NCBI GenBank assembly: GCA_030537315.1
Contig: JAUNNZ010000010.1
Coordinates: forward strand, 1 to 48,837
DNA length: 48,837 nt
Reading direction: 5' to 3'
Source of the DNA: Bacteroidia bacterium
GTDB lineage: Bacteria; Bacteroidota; Bacteroidia; Bacteroidales; UBA932
The notes under the pieces are model-generated. The model was not told the origin of the DNA, searched no databases, and saw nothing but the letters and a program-made list of their open reading frames with translations. The translations under genes and the position numbers were made by a program. The first letter of the stretch is position 1. Every line of letters starts with the position of its first letter. Shown here in pieces: positions 1 to 7,750 of the stretch.

Positions 1-105
1 AAGAAATTAACGCTCTCGATTATTGTATTTCTCGGTACTTGCTTGTACTTATCTTATCAGTCTTTCAATGAACTTTCAATTCCGAACGAACCGTTGTTCG
101 AACGG
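1..105 (-). other. Leader region of the leftward transcript (likely pre-16S leader)
   Basis: Read on the minus strand, this stretch holds no open frame. It contains a segment with TTCATTGAAAG followed by AAGTACAAGCAAGTACCGAG (about 35-70), which resembles leaders of Bacteroidales 16S rRNA genes as I remember them. No rRNA sequence is inside the window. The rest of positions 1-285 is AT-rich spacer holding the two promoters. Confidence 0.4.
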
Positions 106-110
106 GGTTG

Positions 111-141
111 CAAAGGTAGTCACATTTTTTTAATCCACAAA
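111..141 (-). promoter_or_regulatory. Leftward promoter P2, tandem with P1
   Basis: Minus-strand TTTG (138-141), a 19-nt spacer and TACCTTTG (111-118) repeat the arrangement of P1, 119 bp further downstream. Predicted transcription starts near 105, where the transcript would open with the hairpin CCGTT-CGAAC-AACGG (91-105). Tandem P1/P2 promoters of near-identical strength are typical of rRNA operons. Confidence 0.75.
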
Positions 142-229
142 TTTTTCTGAAGAAATTTCTAAAAAATTTTTCAGTGGACAAACAACGTTAAAAAGAGCTT
201 TGCAACACCCTCTCTTCCGAAAGGGGTGG

Positions 230-260
230 CAAAGGTATAACAATAATTCAGATCTGCAAA
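230..260 (-). promoter_or_regulatory. Leftward promoter P1, probably of an rRNA operon
   Basis: On the minus strand a TTTG (257-260) is followed after exactly 19 nt by TACCTTTG (230-237), a full match to the Bacteroidota -33/-7 consensus TTTG-N19-TAnnTTTG. The upstream flank (261-290) is very AT-rich, as in UP elements. Transcription would run left out of the window. It would start near 224, directly in front of a hairpin (206-210 with 224-228). No protein gene lies to the left inside the window, and the twin promoter at 111-141 suggests an rRNA operon. That last step is inference. Confidence 0.75.
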
Positions 261-285
261 ATTTATTTTAAGAATTTTTAAGAAT

Positions 286-1704
286 TTATTTCACGGCCTT
301 CAGAAAGGCTTTCGGGCCCGAAGTCGTTGCATTCTTGCTAAACTCCGGAATATTAAACGATTTGAAGGATTTGACGCCAAAAAGAGGGTCCTTCTGAGGA
401 AGGACAAAAGGCTTGGCAGACGTGCCGTCATCCTCAATCTTTGCGAAATAAAATCTTGTATAGAGTCCGTCGTCACGACGGGAGGAGAAGACAACCCAGC
501 GGCCGGAAGAAGACCAGGAATGGTAACTTTCGGTATCCGGACTGTTGGCTCCGGAAAGCGGGAAAGACTTCCCGGCAGCAATTTCCATAATATACAGGTC
601 GGAATCCTTGTGCCAGATCGGGAAGGTTCCATTGGCCGTCATGGTGTACATCAGGAATTTCCCCGAAGGAGACACCCTTGGGAAGAGAGCGCTGCAGCCG
701 GCAGCCGCGGCACCGACCACCAGTTCCGCCGGACCGAAAGTCCTCGTGCCCGGATCAAATTCCGCACGGAAAATATCATACCTGCTGTTTTCGTATCCGG
801 CTGCACTGTCGGCGACAGCTGCCGAATAATAGAGAGACTTCCCGTCAGGCGACCAGCACGGGAACGTTTCCAGAAGGTCAGGCCGGGCGCTGACTACGGT
901 CAGCGAATCTGCCTCGACATCATAGAGTACAAGATCGGAAGCAGAATCAAAGACCTCGGTCTTCTGATGCGCACCAACCGGGAACTGCTGTCTGGTGACA
1001 TTCATGGAGTAAGCGATGATCGGTTCAGTCGGATGCCACGCAGGGTAGACTCCTGCCGAAAGGAATCCATCTCTCTTCAGATTAACCTTTGCAATCTTAC
1101 CGTTGCGGACAATGACAGTACCGCCATCTTTCTGGCGTATGTGCAGTTGGAAATTGCCGGCGTCATAATTCTGGAAAGAATGGCAATTGACGCACTGGCC
1201 GCCCGAGCGGTCACGATCAAGCGTATTATTGTATAGTTCCCTCTCTCTGAAAGAAGTCAGGTCCCTCTGATATATCCCCATCGTACCGGCCATAGCATAA
1301 GTCGGCTCGATAAGCCGATAGGTCAGATATCGGTCGATCTCGGAATCATCGACATATATATTATAGGGGTCGGTTGCAGTCCAGATCTTTCCGTGCCTTT
1401 CATACACGGCGACGGGAATCGAACCTCCACGGTTGTCATCAAGCAGGGCGCGCCACTTCGCGGGCGGGATCCTGACCTCGCGCCCCTTCAGCACCAGCGA
1501 TTCTCCGATTACGGTGACATAGGCGTCGGCATCGTCGCAAATGAAGAAATTGAGCGGAGCGATATTTGCCGGCACCGTCACTCCGGAATAGTCAGGTTCC
1601 ATAGAAGGCGCCCCACCCTTTTCCAACGCGACGGGGATGGACGGAGAGCAGGCGGCCGCAAGTACGGCCGACAGCAGGACAATTATTCGCCAGCACGGTT
1701 TCAT
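286..1704 (-). CDS. PD40/TolB-like beta-propeller lipoprotein with a CxxCH motif
   Basis: This is a 472-residue secreted lipoprotein. It has an N-terminal signal with a lipobox-like end (LAAAC, Cys19), then an N-terminal domain of about 200 residues. At least four WD40-like PD40 blades follow, with cores near residues 220-234, 281-294, 341-354 and 394-410 (pattern P.WSPDGK..Y). A single CVNCH (171-175) matches the CxxCH covalent haem motif, just before the propeller. Such proteins in Bacteroidota are often labelled TolB-like or cytochrome-biosynthesis proteins; the true function is unknown. It is the last gene of the glyA operon, starting 1 nt after the DUF6057 stop. Haem binding is inference from five residues and could be wrong. 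Confidence 0.8.
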   Translation of the reverse strand: MKPCWRIIVLLSAVLAAACSPSIPVALEKGGAPSMEPDYSGVTVPANIAPLNFFICDDADAYVTVIGESLVLKGREVRIPPAKWRALLDDNRGGSIPVAVYERHGKIWTATDPYNIYVDDSEIDRYLTYRLIEPTYAMAGTMGIYQRDLTSFRERELYNNTLDRDRSGGQCVNCHSFQNYDAGNFQLHIRQKDGGTVIVRNGKIAKVNLKRDGFLSAGVYPAWHPTEPIIAYSMNVTRQQFPVGAHQKTEVFDSASDLVLYDVEADSLTVVSARPDLLETFPCWSPDGKSLYYSAAVADSAAGYENSRYDIFRAEFDPGTRTFGPAELVVGAAAAGCSALFPRVSPSGKFLMYTMTANGTFPIWHKDSDLYIMEIAAGKSFPLSGANSPDTESYHSWSSSGRWVVFSSRRDDGLYTRFYFAKIEDDGTSAKPFVLPQKDPLFGVKSFKSFNIPEFSKNATTSGPKAFLKAVK

Positions 1705-1705
1705 A

Positions 1706-3172
1706 TCAATACAGACTGATCATTTTGGCAAGGTAGTGCCACTCATCAAACTCCGGCGTACCGCCCTGCGTCCTTGCATAAAACATCAAGACCGCCGTAG
1801 GCGCGTCATCGCTTGCCAGCCAGGAATCCTCGCCATGATCCTGCAAAGGTTTCAGCGACACATATTCAGGATCTTCCGCAAACAGTCCGGGGTTCTGCGC
1901 ATATGCGGCATATTTCTTCGCCCATTTCTTCTGGAACGGAACCGTTGCTATCCTGTCGATATATTTCATCGCGAGTTCATACTCACCTTCAATCAGGGAC
2001 ACTTTCGCCAGGTACTTGTATCTTTCGACACCCGGCTGCGCCCATAGATTCAGGTCCATGCTCCACCGCGAACAGAAATTCAGCATACCTGAGTAATAGA
2101 ATATCGTCGGCCCCGCAAATCGGGAAGTCGCGACGCCGAAAGCATCAATCTCCGAACGCTGAATCGTAAAGGAATATTTGATGCAGTCATCCTTGAGCCG
2201 GCCCAGATTGTACAACGCGATATTCCTGTATGCTATCAGGATGTCGTTTGTGACCTTTGATTGCGTGCAGGTGGCGAGCGCACTCGCCCACTGGCCGTTT
2301 TCAATCTCCCTCTCCGCCTTCATCTGCCAATGGAAAAGCGCCGACCTGCACGGCATCTGATACAATGAAAGCACTGATGCCGCATACACCATCAGTGACA
2401 CTATCGCCATCGGCCAGCCTGTTTCGGACTTTTCCACAGGGATTGCGCCTGCACAGGCGAATGCTGCCCATGCAGCCAGCAACGGCCACACACCTGCAAA
2501 ATCATCGACGAAGTCCAAAAACGGTGTTCCGGCCAGCCATACGAATTTCAGCGCCAGCACATCATAAAGGACCAGATAATACACAAGCGGGACCACAGCC
2601 ACGAACAGCAGGTTCCAAGGCTTGCGCACCGCATGTACCAATACCGGCAGAAGGGCATAGAAACCGAAGAAAGGATAGCCGAGCACCACGATGGCGGCAG
2701 ACAGGACATATCCGTTCATGCGCGAGCGCTGCAGCCAGAGCAGAAGCAGAGACGCTGTCAGCAGGCCCAGAGGCTGCGTAAAAATCAGCGCATCGGCACG
2801 GACAAGGAAAATGCGGTATCCCAGTCTTGCAATGAAAAGGAACACTAAAAGAGACGGCAGGATACCGATAAAGGCCATCCCTTTCTGACGGCGCACCCCA
2901 TATATCAGAACGGCGGAGCACGCCGCGGTCACAAGCACCAGCAGCAGCACGCCCAGGACAGGGAATGTACAGCACTGGGTAAGGAACCGTCCCACCCACA
3001 ACAGAAGTCCGCCCGGTTCACGCAGGCATGAAATGAAATATTCCAGGCCCTTGCCGAAGAATGACAGGGCCTGGAATTTATAAACGTAGTCGGAATAGTG
3101 CAGGAAAACATAAGCAGTCACTACAGTGACGGCGACCAGTCCTGCCGTATGAACCAACCGAAGGTTTTTCAA
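1706..3172 (-). CDS. DUF6057-type polytopic membrane protein with soluble C-terminal half
   Basis: A protein of 488 residues. The first 270 or so carry about eight hydrophobic segments (for example near 10-27, 70-95, 100-117, 130-147, 155-185 and 190-210). The remaining 220 residues are soluble and helical, with TPR-like character (stretches around 'ALYNLGRLKDDCIKYS' and 'LIEGEYELAMKYID'). The architecture fits the Bacteroidota family DUF6057, which is often next to a PD40 lipoprotein, as here. The gene begins 3 nt after the glyA stop and ends 1 nt before the PD40 gene, so all three are probably one transcript. No catalytic motif is visible and the function is unknown. Confidence 0.72.
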   Translation of the reverse strand: MKNLRLVHTAGLVAVTVVTAYVFLHYSDYVYKFQALSFFGKGLEYFISCLREPGGLLLWVGRFLTQCCTFPVLGVLLLVLVTAACSAVLIYGVRRQKGMAFIGILPSLLVFLFIARLGYRIFLVRADALIFTQPLGLLTASLLLLWLQRSRMNGYVLSAAIVVLGYPFFGFYALLPVLVHAVRKPWNLLFVAVVPLVYYLVLYDVLALKFVWLAGTPFLDFVDDFAGVWPLLAAWAAFACAGAIPVEKSETGWPMAIVSLMVYAASVLSLYQMPCRSALFHWQMKAEREIENGQWASALATCTQSKVTNDILIAYRNIALYNLGRLKDDCIKYSFTIQRSEIDAFGVATSRFAGPTIFYYSGMLNFCSRWSMDLNLWAQPGVERYKYLAKVSLIEGEYELAMKYIDRIATVPFQKKWAKKYAAYAQNPGLFAEDPEYVSLKPLQDHGEDSWLASDDAPTAVLMFYARTQGGTPEFDEWHYLAKMISLY

Positions 3173-3175
3173 ATA

Positions 3176-4528
3176 CTAATATTTATTGAGAGGAACACCA
3201 GCCGTGAGCTTGTGGACCTTCTCCTGGACGCTCTTGATTACTGATTCGTGGTCGATGAGGGAATTGGTCTGTGCCGCTGTAGGGACATCGTCCTTCTTGA
3301 GGGAGAGAGCCTCGATGTTCTTTGCGCAGGAGGCGAGGACCTCATCGATGAGTGACACGATTACAAGCATATCCTTCTCCACGAAACCGCGTGAAGTGAC
3401 TGCAGGGGTGCCGATACGGAGACCTGAAGTCTGGAACGCTGAACGGGTGTCGAATGGAACCATATTCTTGTTGACGGTGATGTCAGCTTTTACGAGCTGG
3501 GTCTCCGCGATGCGGCCGTTGACCTCTGGATATTTGCCGCGGAGGTCAAGGAGCATGAGGTGGTTGTCGGTGCCGTTGCTGATCACCTTGTAACCGCGCT
3601 TGATGAACTCTTCGCACATCGCCTTGGCGTTTGCCATGACCTGTTTCTGGTATTGTACGTATTCCGGCTGCTGTGCCTCGTAGAAGGCGACAGCCTTTGC
3701 AGCGATGACGTGCTCGAGAGGGCCGCCCTGGACGCCCGGGAATACCATTGAATCGAGAACCTGGCTCATCTTCTTGACGACGCCCTTCGGAGTGGTGCGG
3801 CCCTGAGGGTCGTCGAAGTCCTTTCCGATGAGGATGATGCCGCCGCGAGGACCGCGGAGGGTCTTGTGGGTCGTAGAGGTTACGATATGCGCGTACTTCA
3901 CAGGATTCTTGAGAAGTCCGGCTGCGATGAGGCCTGCGGTGTGGGCCATATCGACCCAGAAGATAGCACCGACCTTGTCGGCGATCGCGCGCATGCGCTC
4001 ATAGTCCCATTCGCGTGAATATGCTGAAGCGCCGCCGATGATGAGTTTCGGCTTGCACTCGAGAGCTGTCTGCTCCATCTTGTCGTAGTCAACGAGACCG
4101 GTTTCAGGATTGAGGCCGTAAGCTACGGCGTTGTAGAGGATACCTGAAGCGTTGACTGCCGAGCCGTGGGTAAGGTGGCCGCCCTGGCTGAGGTCGAGAC
4201 CCATAAAGGTGTCACCCGGCTTGAGGATTGCCATTTCAACGGCCATATTGGCCTGTGCTCCGGAATGAGGCTGGACGTTTGCCCACTCAGCACCGTAGAT
4301 GGCCTTGAGTCTGTCGATGGCGACCTGCTCTATCTGGTCGACAACCTCGCATCCGCCATAGTAGCGTTTGCCCGGATAACCTTCTGCATACTTGTTGGTG
4401 CAGACGGAACCCATAGCGTTGAGAACCTCTTCGGTCACGTAATTTTCGGATGCGATAAGCTCCAGACCGGCTCTCTGGCGGTCTTCTTCTTTCTTGATGA
4501 GATCAAAAATGATACTGTCTTGTTTCAT
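3176..4528 (-). CDS. glyA: Serine hydroxymethyltransferase
   Basis: This PLP enzyme interconverts serine and glycine while loading one-carbon units on tetrahydrofolate, in the cytoplasm. The 450-residue product shows the family hallmarks: ELIASENY near residue 23, the YPGKRYYGG loop near 51-59, the DMAHTAGL aspartate/histidine segment (193-200), and the PLP-binding lysine K222 in [14 protein letters not shown]. It is somewhat longer than the roughly 420 residues of E. coli GlyA. It heads the operon glyA-DUF6057-PD40. Its promoter region mirrors that of the divergent methyltransferase gene at 4601. Identification is firm. Confidence 0.97.
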   Translation of the reverse strand: MKQDSIIFDLIKKEEDRQRAGLELIASENYVTEEVLNAMGSVCTNKYAEGYPGKRYYGGCEVVDQIEQVAIDRLKAIYGAEWANVQPHSGAQANMAVEMAILKPGDTFMGLDLSQGGHLTHGSAVNASGILYNAVAYGLNPETGLVDYDKMEQTALECKPKLIIGGASAYSREWDYERMRAIADKVGAIFWVDMAHTAGLIAAGLLKNPVKYAHIVTSTTHKTLRGPRGGIILIGKDFDDPQGRTTPKGVVKKMSQVLDSMVFPGVQGGPLEHVIAAKAVAFYEAQQPEYVQYQKQVMANAKAMCEEFIKRGYKVISNGTDNHLMLLDLRGKYPEVNGRIAETQLVKADITVNKNMVPFDTRSAFQTSGLRIGTPAVTSRGFVEKDMLVIVSLIDEVLASCAKNIEALSLKKDDVPTAAQTNSLIDHESVIKSVQEKVHKLTAGVPLNKY

Positions 4529-4566
4529 AACGGAACACTAATAACTAAGCTGTTTATTTGTATCCA

Positions 4567-4574
4567 CAAAGATA
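4567..4574 (-). promoter_or_regulatory. -7 element of the glyA promoter
   Basis: The minus strand reads TATCTTTG, a perfect TAnnTTTG box, 39 nt before the glyA ATG. The expected 5' leader is about 30 nt. No TTTG is seen at the expected -33 distance. The box is part of a mirror-image pair with the plus-strand promoter at 4588-4595. Confidence 0.6.
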
Positions 4575-4587
4575 TGTATTTTTTCAG

Positions 4588-4595
4588 TAATTTTG
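4588..4595 (+). promoter_or_regulatory. -7 element of the methyltransferase gene, with almost no leader
   Basis: TAATTTTG matches TAnnTTTG. The last base is 6 nt before the ATG at 4601, so transcription should start at or within a base or two of the start codon. An in-frame ATG at 4574 would lie upstream of the predicted start site, which supports 4601 as the true start. Confidence 0.55.
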
Positions 4596-4600
4596 TGGAT

Positions 4601-5143
4601 ATGAAAGACAGAAAACTTCTTAACGTTGAACTTGATAGGGTCGATGCCCGTGAATACAGGGAATTACCTCCTTCAGGCGTGGTCGTGGTGCTTGACAACG
4701 TGCGCAGCGCGCACAACGTAGGCAGCGCTTTCCGCAGCTCCGACGCCTTCAAGATAGACAAGGTGTACCTCTGCGGCATCACCGCCGCCCCGCCTTCCGC
4801 GGAAATACACAAATCGGCGCTCGGCGCCGAAGACAGCGTGCCGTGGGAGCACTGCGCGGACACGCTGGAGACCGTAAGGCGCCTCCGCGCCGACGGCTAC
4901 ACCGTTCTCAGTGTCGAACAGACTGAGAACTCCGTGAAGCTGCAGGAATTCCAGCCTGCAGCAGGCGGGCGCTACGCCCTCGTTTTCGGCAACGAAGTCG
5001 ACGGCGTGCAGCAGGAAGTCGTCGATGAGTCCGACGCTGCCCTCGAAATCCCGCAGTTCGGGACTAAGCATTCCCTCAACGTTTCGGTGAGCGTAGGCAT
5101 CGTCCTGTGGCAAGTGACAAAATGTCAATGGCACAGAGGTTGA
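4601..5143 (+). CDS. SpoU/TrmH-family RNA methyltransferase (short form)
   Basis: This is a 180-residue SPOUT methyltransferase that would transfer a methyl group from SAM to a ribose in tRNA or rRNA. Visible motifs are [20 protein letters not shown] (motif 1, about 28-47), [10 protein letters not shown] (motif 2) and [18 protein letters not shown] (motif 3, the SAM-binding knot). It lacks an extra substrate-binding domain, like other small single-domain family members. Start 4601 is chosen because the frame upstream has no homology and the promoter leaves no room for an earlier start. The substrate cannot be told from sequence. groS follows after 58 nt. Confidence 0.9.
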   Translation: MKDRKLLNVELDRVDAREYRELPPSGVVVVLDNVRSAHNVGSAFRSSDAFKIDKVYLCGITAAPPSAEIHKSALGAEDSVPWEHCADTLETVRRLRADGYTVLSVEQTENSVKLQEFQPAAGGRYALVFGNEVDGVQQEVVDESDAALEIPQFGTKHSLNVSVSVGIVLWQVTKCQWHRG

Positions 5144-5171
5144 TTCATTTCCAACTGCACCGGAAAACCGG
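5115..5171 (+). repeat. Two small hairpins between the methyltransferase gene and groS
   Basis: TGACA-AAA-TGTCA (5115-5127) lies at the end of the methyltransferase gene and CCGG-AAAA-CCGG (5160-5171) in the 58-nt gap before groS. No CIRCE operator (TTAGCACTC-N9-GAGTGCTAA) and no clear TAnnTTTG box were seen ahead of groS. Any role in heat-shock control is only a possibility. Confidence 0.45.
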
Positions 5172-5201
5172 CCAACAAGAAATCTTAAAACTATTATAAT
5201 T

Positions 5202-5468
5202 ATGATCAAACCACTTGCAGACAGAGTCCTGATCGAGCCTAAGGAGGCCGAGACCAAGACAGCATCAGGCATCTATATCCCTGACACAGCCAAAGAAAAA
5301 CCACAGCAGGGCACAGTCCTCGCAGCCGGTCCGGGCAAGAAGGACGAACCTATGGAAGTCAAGGTCGGAGACGTCGTCCTTTACGGCAAATACGCAGGCA
5401 CCGAAGTCACCGTAGATGACAAAAAGTATCTCATCGTCAAGCAGTCTGACATTTTAGCAATCATTTAA
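5202..5468 (+). CDS. groS: Co-chaperonin GroES
   Basis: This 88-residue protein forms the seven-membered lid of the GroEL folding chamber. It starts [13 protein letters not shown], has the mobile-loop region around residues 17-30 ([14 protein letters not shown]) and ends with the usual [17 protein letters not shown] strand. Length and order (groS directly before groL with a 2-nt gap) are standard for the family. No HrcA-type CIRCE operator was found upstream. Confidence 0.97.
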   Translation: MIKPLADRVLIEPKEAETKTASGIYIPDTAKEKPQQGTVLAAGPGKKDEPMEVKVGDVVLYGKYAGTEVTVDDKKYLIVKQSDILAII

Positions 5469-5470
5469 CT

Positions 5471-7093
5471 ATGGCAAAGGAAATTCAATTTGACGTGGAC
5501 GTCCGCTCCAAGATGAAGCAGGGCGCGGATTCACTTGCAAATGCAGTCAAGGTAACACTCGGACCTAAAGGTCGCAACGTCGTCATCGACAAAAAGTTCG
5601 GAGCACCTCAGGTAACCAAGGACGGCGTAACCGTTGCCAAGGAGATCGAGCTCGAGGACCGTTTCGAGAATATGGGCGCGCAGATGGTCAAGGAAGTTGC
5701 CGCCAAGACCAACGAGCAGGCAGGTGACGGCACAACGACCGCTACCGTTCTGGCACAGGCCATCATCAACGTGGGTATCAAGAACGTGACTGCAGGCGCC
5801 AACCCTATGGATCTCAAGCGCGGCATCGACAAGGCCGTCGCAACCGTAGTCGAGAATCTCAAGAAGCAGAGCCAGCAGGTCGGCGACGACTACTCGAAGG
5901 TAGAGCAGGTCGGCACCGTCTCCGCCAACAATGACAACTATATCGGCAAACTCATCGCAGACGCGATGTCGAAGGTCGGCAAGGACGGTGTCATCACCGT
6001 CGAGGAAGCCAAGGGCACCGAGACCGAGGTCAAGGTAGTCGAAGGTATGCAGTTCGACCGCGGATACATCTCCCCATACTTCATGACCAATGGTGACAAG
6101 ATGGAAGCAGAACTTTCAAGTCCTGCCATCCTCATCACCGACAAGAAGATCTCCACGATGAAGGACCTCCTCCCTATCCTCGAGCCTATAGCCCGCGAAG
6201 GCAAGGAGCTCCTCATCATCGCCGAGGACGTTGACGGCGAGGCCCTCACCACCCTCGTGGTCAACAAACTGCGCGGCACCCTCAAGATCGCCGCAGTCAA
6301 GGCTCCCGGATTCGGCGACCGCCGCAAGGAAATGCTCCAGGACATCGCCACCCTCACCGGTGCGCAGGTCATCTCCGAGGAGCGCGGTTTCACCCTTGAA
6401 AACGCCACCCCTGACATGCTCGGCAAGGCCGAGAAGGTCACCATCACCAAGGAGAACACCACCATCGTGGGCGGTGCAGGCGACAAGGCTGCGATCGCAG
6501 AACGCGTGGAGTCCATCCGCAAGCAGATCGAGGTCAGCAAGAGCGACTATGACAAGGAGAAACTCAAGGAGCGCCTCGGCAAACTCGCCGGCGGCGTAGC
6601 GGTCCTCTATGTAGGCGCTACCACCGAGGTTGAGATGAAGGAGAAGAAGGACCGCGTTGAAGACGCGCTCAACGCAACCCGCGCGGCGGTCGAGGAAGGA
6701 TATCTTCCTGGCGGCGGCGTAGCATACATCCGCGCAGCGGCATCTCTTGACGGAGTCAAGGGTGACAACGACGACGAGACCACCGGCGTCCACATCATCG
6801 CCAAGGCCATCGAGGAGCCTCTCCGCCAGATTGCCCTCAACGCCGGCGTCGACGGCGCGGTGATCATCCAGAAGATCAAGGAGAACAAGGGAGACTTCGG
6901 CTACAACGCACGCACGGGCGAATACGTCCAGATGTTCGAGGCCGGTGTCATCGACCCTACCAAGGTCGCCCGCGTAGCTCTCGAGAACGCGGCTTCAGTC
7001 GCCGGAATGTTCCTCACCACCGAGTGCGGCATCGTTGACATCCCGAAGGACGAGCCAGCCGTTCCTGCAATGCCTGCAGGCGGAATGATGTAA
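5471..7093 (+). CDS. groL: Chaperonin GroEL
   Basis: A 540-residue ATP-dependent chaperonin subunit that forms double heptameric rings. Typical segments are [15 protein letters not shown] (about 31-45), the nucleotide-binding [12 protein letters not shown] (about 86-97), [17 protein letters not shown] (about 276-292) and [18 protein letters not shown]. The C-terminus is AMPAGGMM, a short form of the GGM tail. It is followed by a strong terminator and is transcribed with groS. Confidence 0.98.
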   Translation: MAKEIQFDVDVRSKMKQGADSLANAVKVTLGPKGRNVVIDKKFGAPQVTKDGVTVAKEIELEDRFENMGAQMVKEVAAKTNEQAGDGTTTATVLAQAIINVGIKNVTAGANPMDLKRGIDKAVATVVENLKKQSQQVGDDYSKVEQVGTVSANNDNYIGKLIADAMSKVGKDGVITVEEAKGTETEVKVVEGMQFDRGYISPYFMTNGDKMEAELSSPAILITDKKISTMKDLLPILEPIAREGKELLIIAEDVDGEALTTLVVNKLRGTLKIAAVKAPGFGDRRKEMLQDIATLTGAQVISEERGFTLENATPDMLGKAEKVTITKENTTIVGGAGDKAAIAERVESIRKQIEVSKSDYDKEKLKERLGKLAGGVAVLYVGATTEVEMKEKKDRVEDALNATRAAVEEGYLPGGGVAYIRAAASLDGVKGDNDDETTGVHIIAKAIEEPLRQIALNAGVDGAVIIQKIKENKGDFGYNARTGEYVQMFEAGVIDPTKVARVALENAASVAGMFLTTECGIVDIPKDEPAVPAMPAGGMM

Positions 7094-7108
7094 TCGTTCC
7101 TTGACAGC

Positions 7109-7151
7109 AAAAGAAGAAGGCCCGGGATTGGTTCCCGGGCCTTCTTCTTTT
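7109..7151. terminator. Bidirectional intrinsic terminator between groL and the converging barrel gene
   Basis: A perfect 18-bp stem (7109-7126 with 7134-7151) has a GC-rich core GGCCCGGG, a 7-nt loop ATTGGTT and flanking A4 and T4 runs. The hairpin is therefore followed by a U-run on either strand. It ends 1 nt before the stop codon of the minus-strand gene at 7153, so it serves both genes. Confidence 0.9.
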
Positions 7152-7152
7152 A

Positions 7153-7641
7153 TTATAGTCCTACACAGAAGCCGACACTTATGTTGTTGCCGTCTACGGC
7201 GGCGACCCAGTCGCCATAATGCCTGCCGTTCTGGAAGACTTCGGAGTAGCCGAACGAGCCGATATGCACCAGCATATACACGCCCTGAGAAACCCGTATC
7301 GCAATGCCTGGACGCAATCGCAGGCCTATGGTCGTATAGTCCGGATAGAACTCGAACGGCGCTGTAGCCGAGACGAAAATTGACACAATTCCTTCAAGTG
7401 GCAGGATGTGCCACCGCGCATAAGGCGTGACTGCCAGACGGTCATAACCCGTCCTGTAGGATGCCTGTGCGCCGACAAGGAAATTATTGCTGACCCTATA
7501 TGAAATATCAGGAGCGAACGTAAAAGCGACACCGTTGCCGCTAGTGCCTATGCCTATGCCGCCGCCCAGATAGAGCTGGCCTCTTGCCGTCAGCGATGCA
7601 AAAAGCAGCGCTGCGATTATGATGACTTTCTTTGTGCTCAT
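7153..7641 (-). CDS. Small outer-membrane beta-barrel-like protein
   Basis: This 162-residue protein begins with a Sec signal peptide (MSTKKVIIIAALLFASLTARG). Short amphipathic strands rich in Gly, Tyr and Phe follow, for example YLGGGIGIGT, NNFLVGAQASYR, TTIGLRLRPGIAIRV and the terminal NISVGFCVGL. The pattern fits an 8-stranded outer-membrane beta-barrel of the Bacteroidota OMP_b-brl type. No catalytic residues are recognisable. It is monocistronic with its own promoter (7659-7666), an SD-like AGAGGAAA before the ATG, and the shared terminator at its end. The specific function is unknown. Confidence 0.75.
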   Translation of the reverse strand: MSTKKVIIIAALLFASLTARGQLYLGGGIGIGTSGNGVAFTFAPDISYRVSNNFLVGAQASYRTGYDRLAVTPYARWHILPLEGIVSIFVSATAPFEFYPDYTTIGLRLRPGIAIRVSQGVYMLVHIGSFGYSEVFQNGRHYGDWVAAVDGNNISVGFCVGL

Positions 7642-7658
7642 ATTATTGTTTCCTCTTA

Positions 7659-7666
7659 CAAATATA
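7659..7666 (-). promoter_or_regulatory. -7 element of the barrel-protein promoter
   Basis: The minus strand reads TATATTTG, with a TTG about 22 nt upstream in an AT-rich tract. The predicted 5' leader is about 12 nt and includes the purine-rich AGAGGAAA. Confidence 0.6.
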
Positions 7667-7700
7667 TAAATAATAATATTATCACAGTCAACTGAAAAAG

Positions 7701-7728
7701 AGTGGCCCGGAGATTACCCCGGGCCACT
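7701..7728 (-). terminator. Intrinsic terminator of ppdK
   Basis: A perfect 10-bp stem AGTGGCCCGG / CCGGGCCACT (7701-7710 with 7719-7728) has an 8-nt loop and, on the minus strand, a following CTTTTTC run. It sits about 20 nt past the ppdK stop. Confidence 0.85.
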
Positions 7729-7750
7729 TTCAAATATTTATGAACACGTG

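Larger units (their letters stand above)
4561..4601. repeat. Perfect 10-bp inverted repeat between divergent promoters
   Basis: TATCCACAAA (4561-4570) and TTTGTGGATA (4592-4601) are exact reverse complements with a 21-bp spacer. Each arm contains the end of one -7 box, so both promoters share the pattern TAnnTTTGTGGATA. It could be an operator for a dimeric regulator acting on both genes, or simply a shared initiation sequence. Confidence 0.8.

Noticed and set aside
1-105. Partial rRNA gene at the left edge
   Set aside because: No conserved 16S sequence is visible; only promoters and a probable leader are inside the window.
4166-4600. Long N-terminal extension of the 4601 methyltransferase
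   Set aside because: The extension is antisense to glyA and upstream of the -7 box; family homology begins at the ATG at 4601.
6116-6793. A 225-codon minus-strand frame inside groL
   Set aside because: It is antisense to groL, with no independent support.
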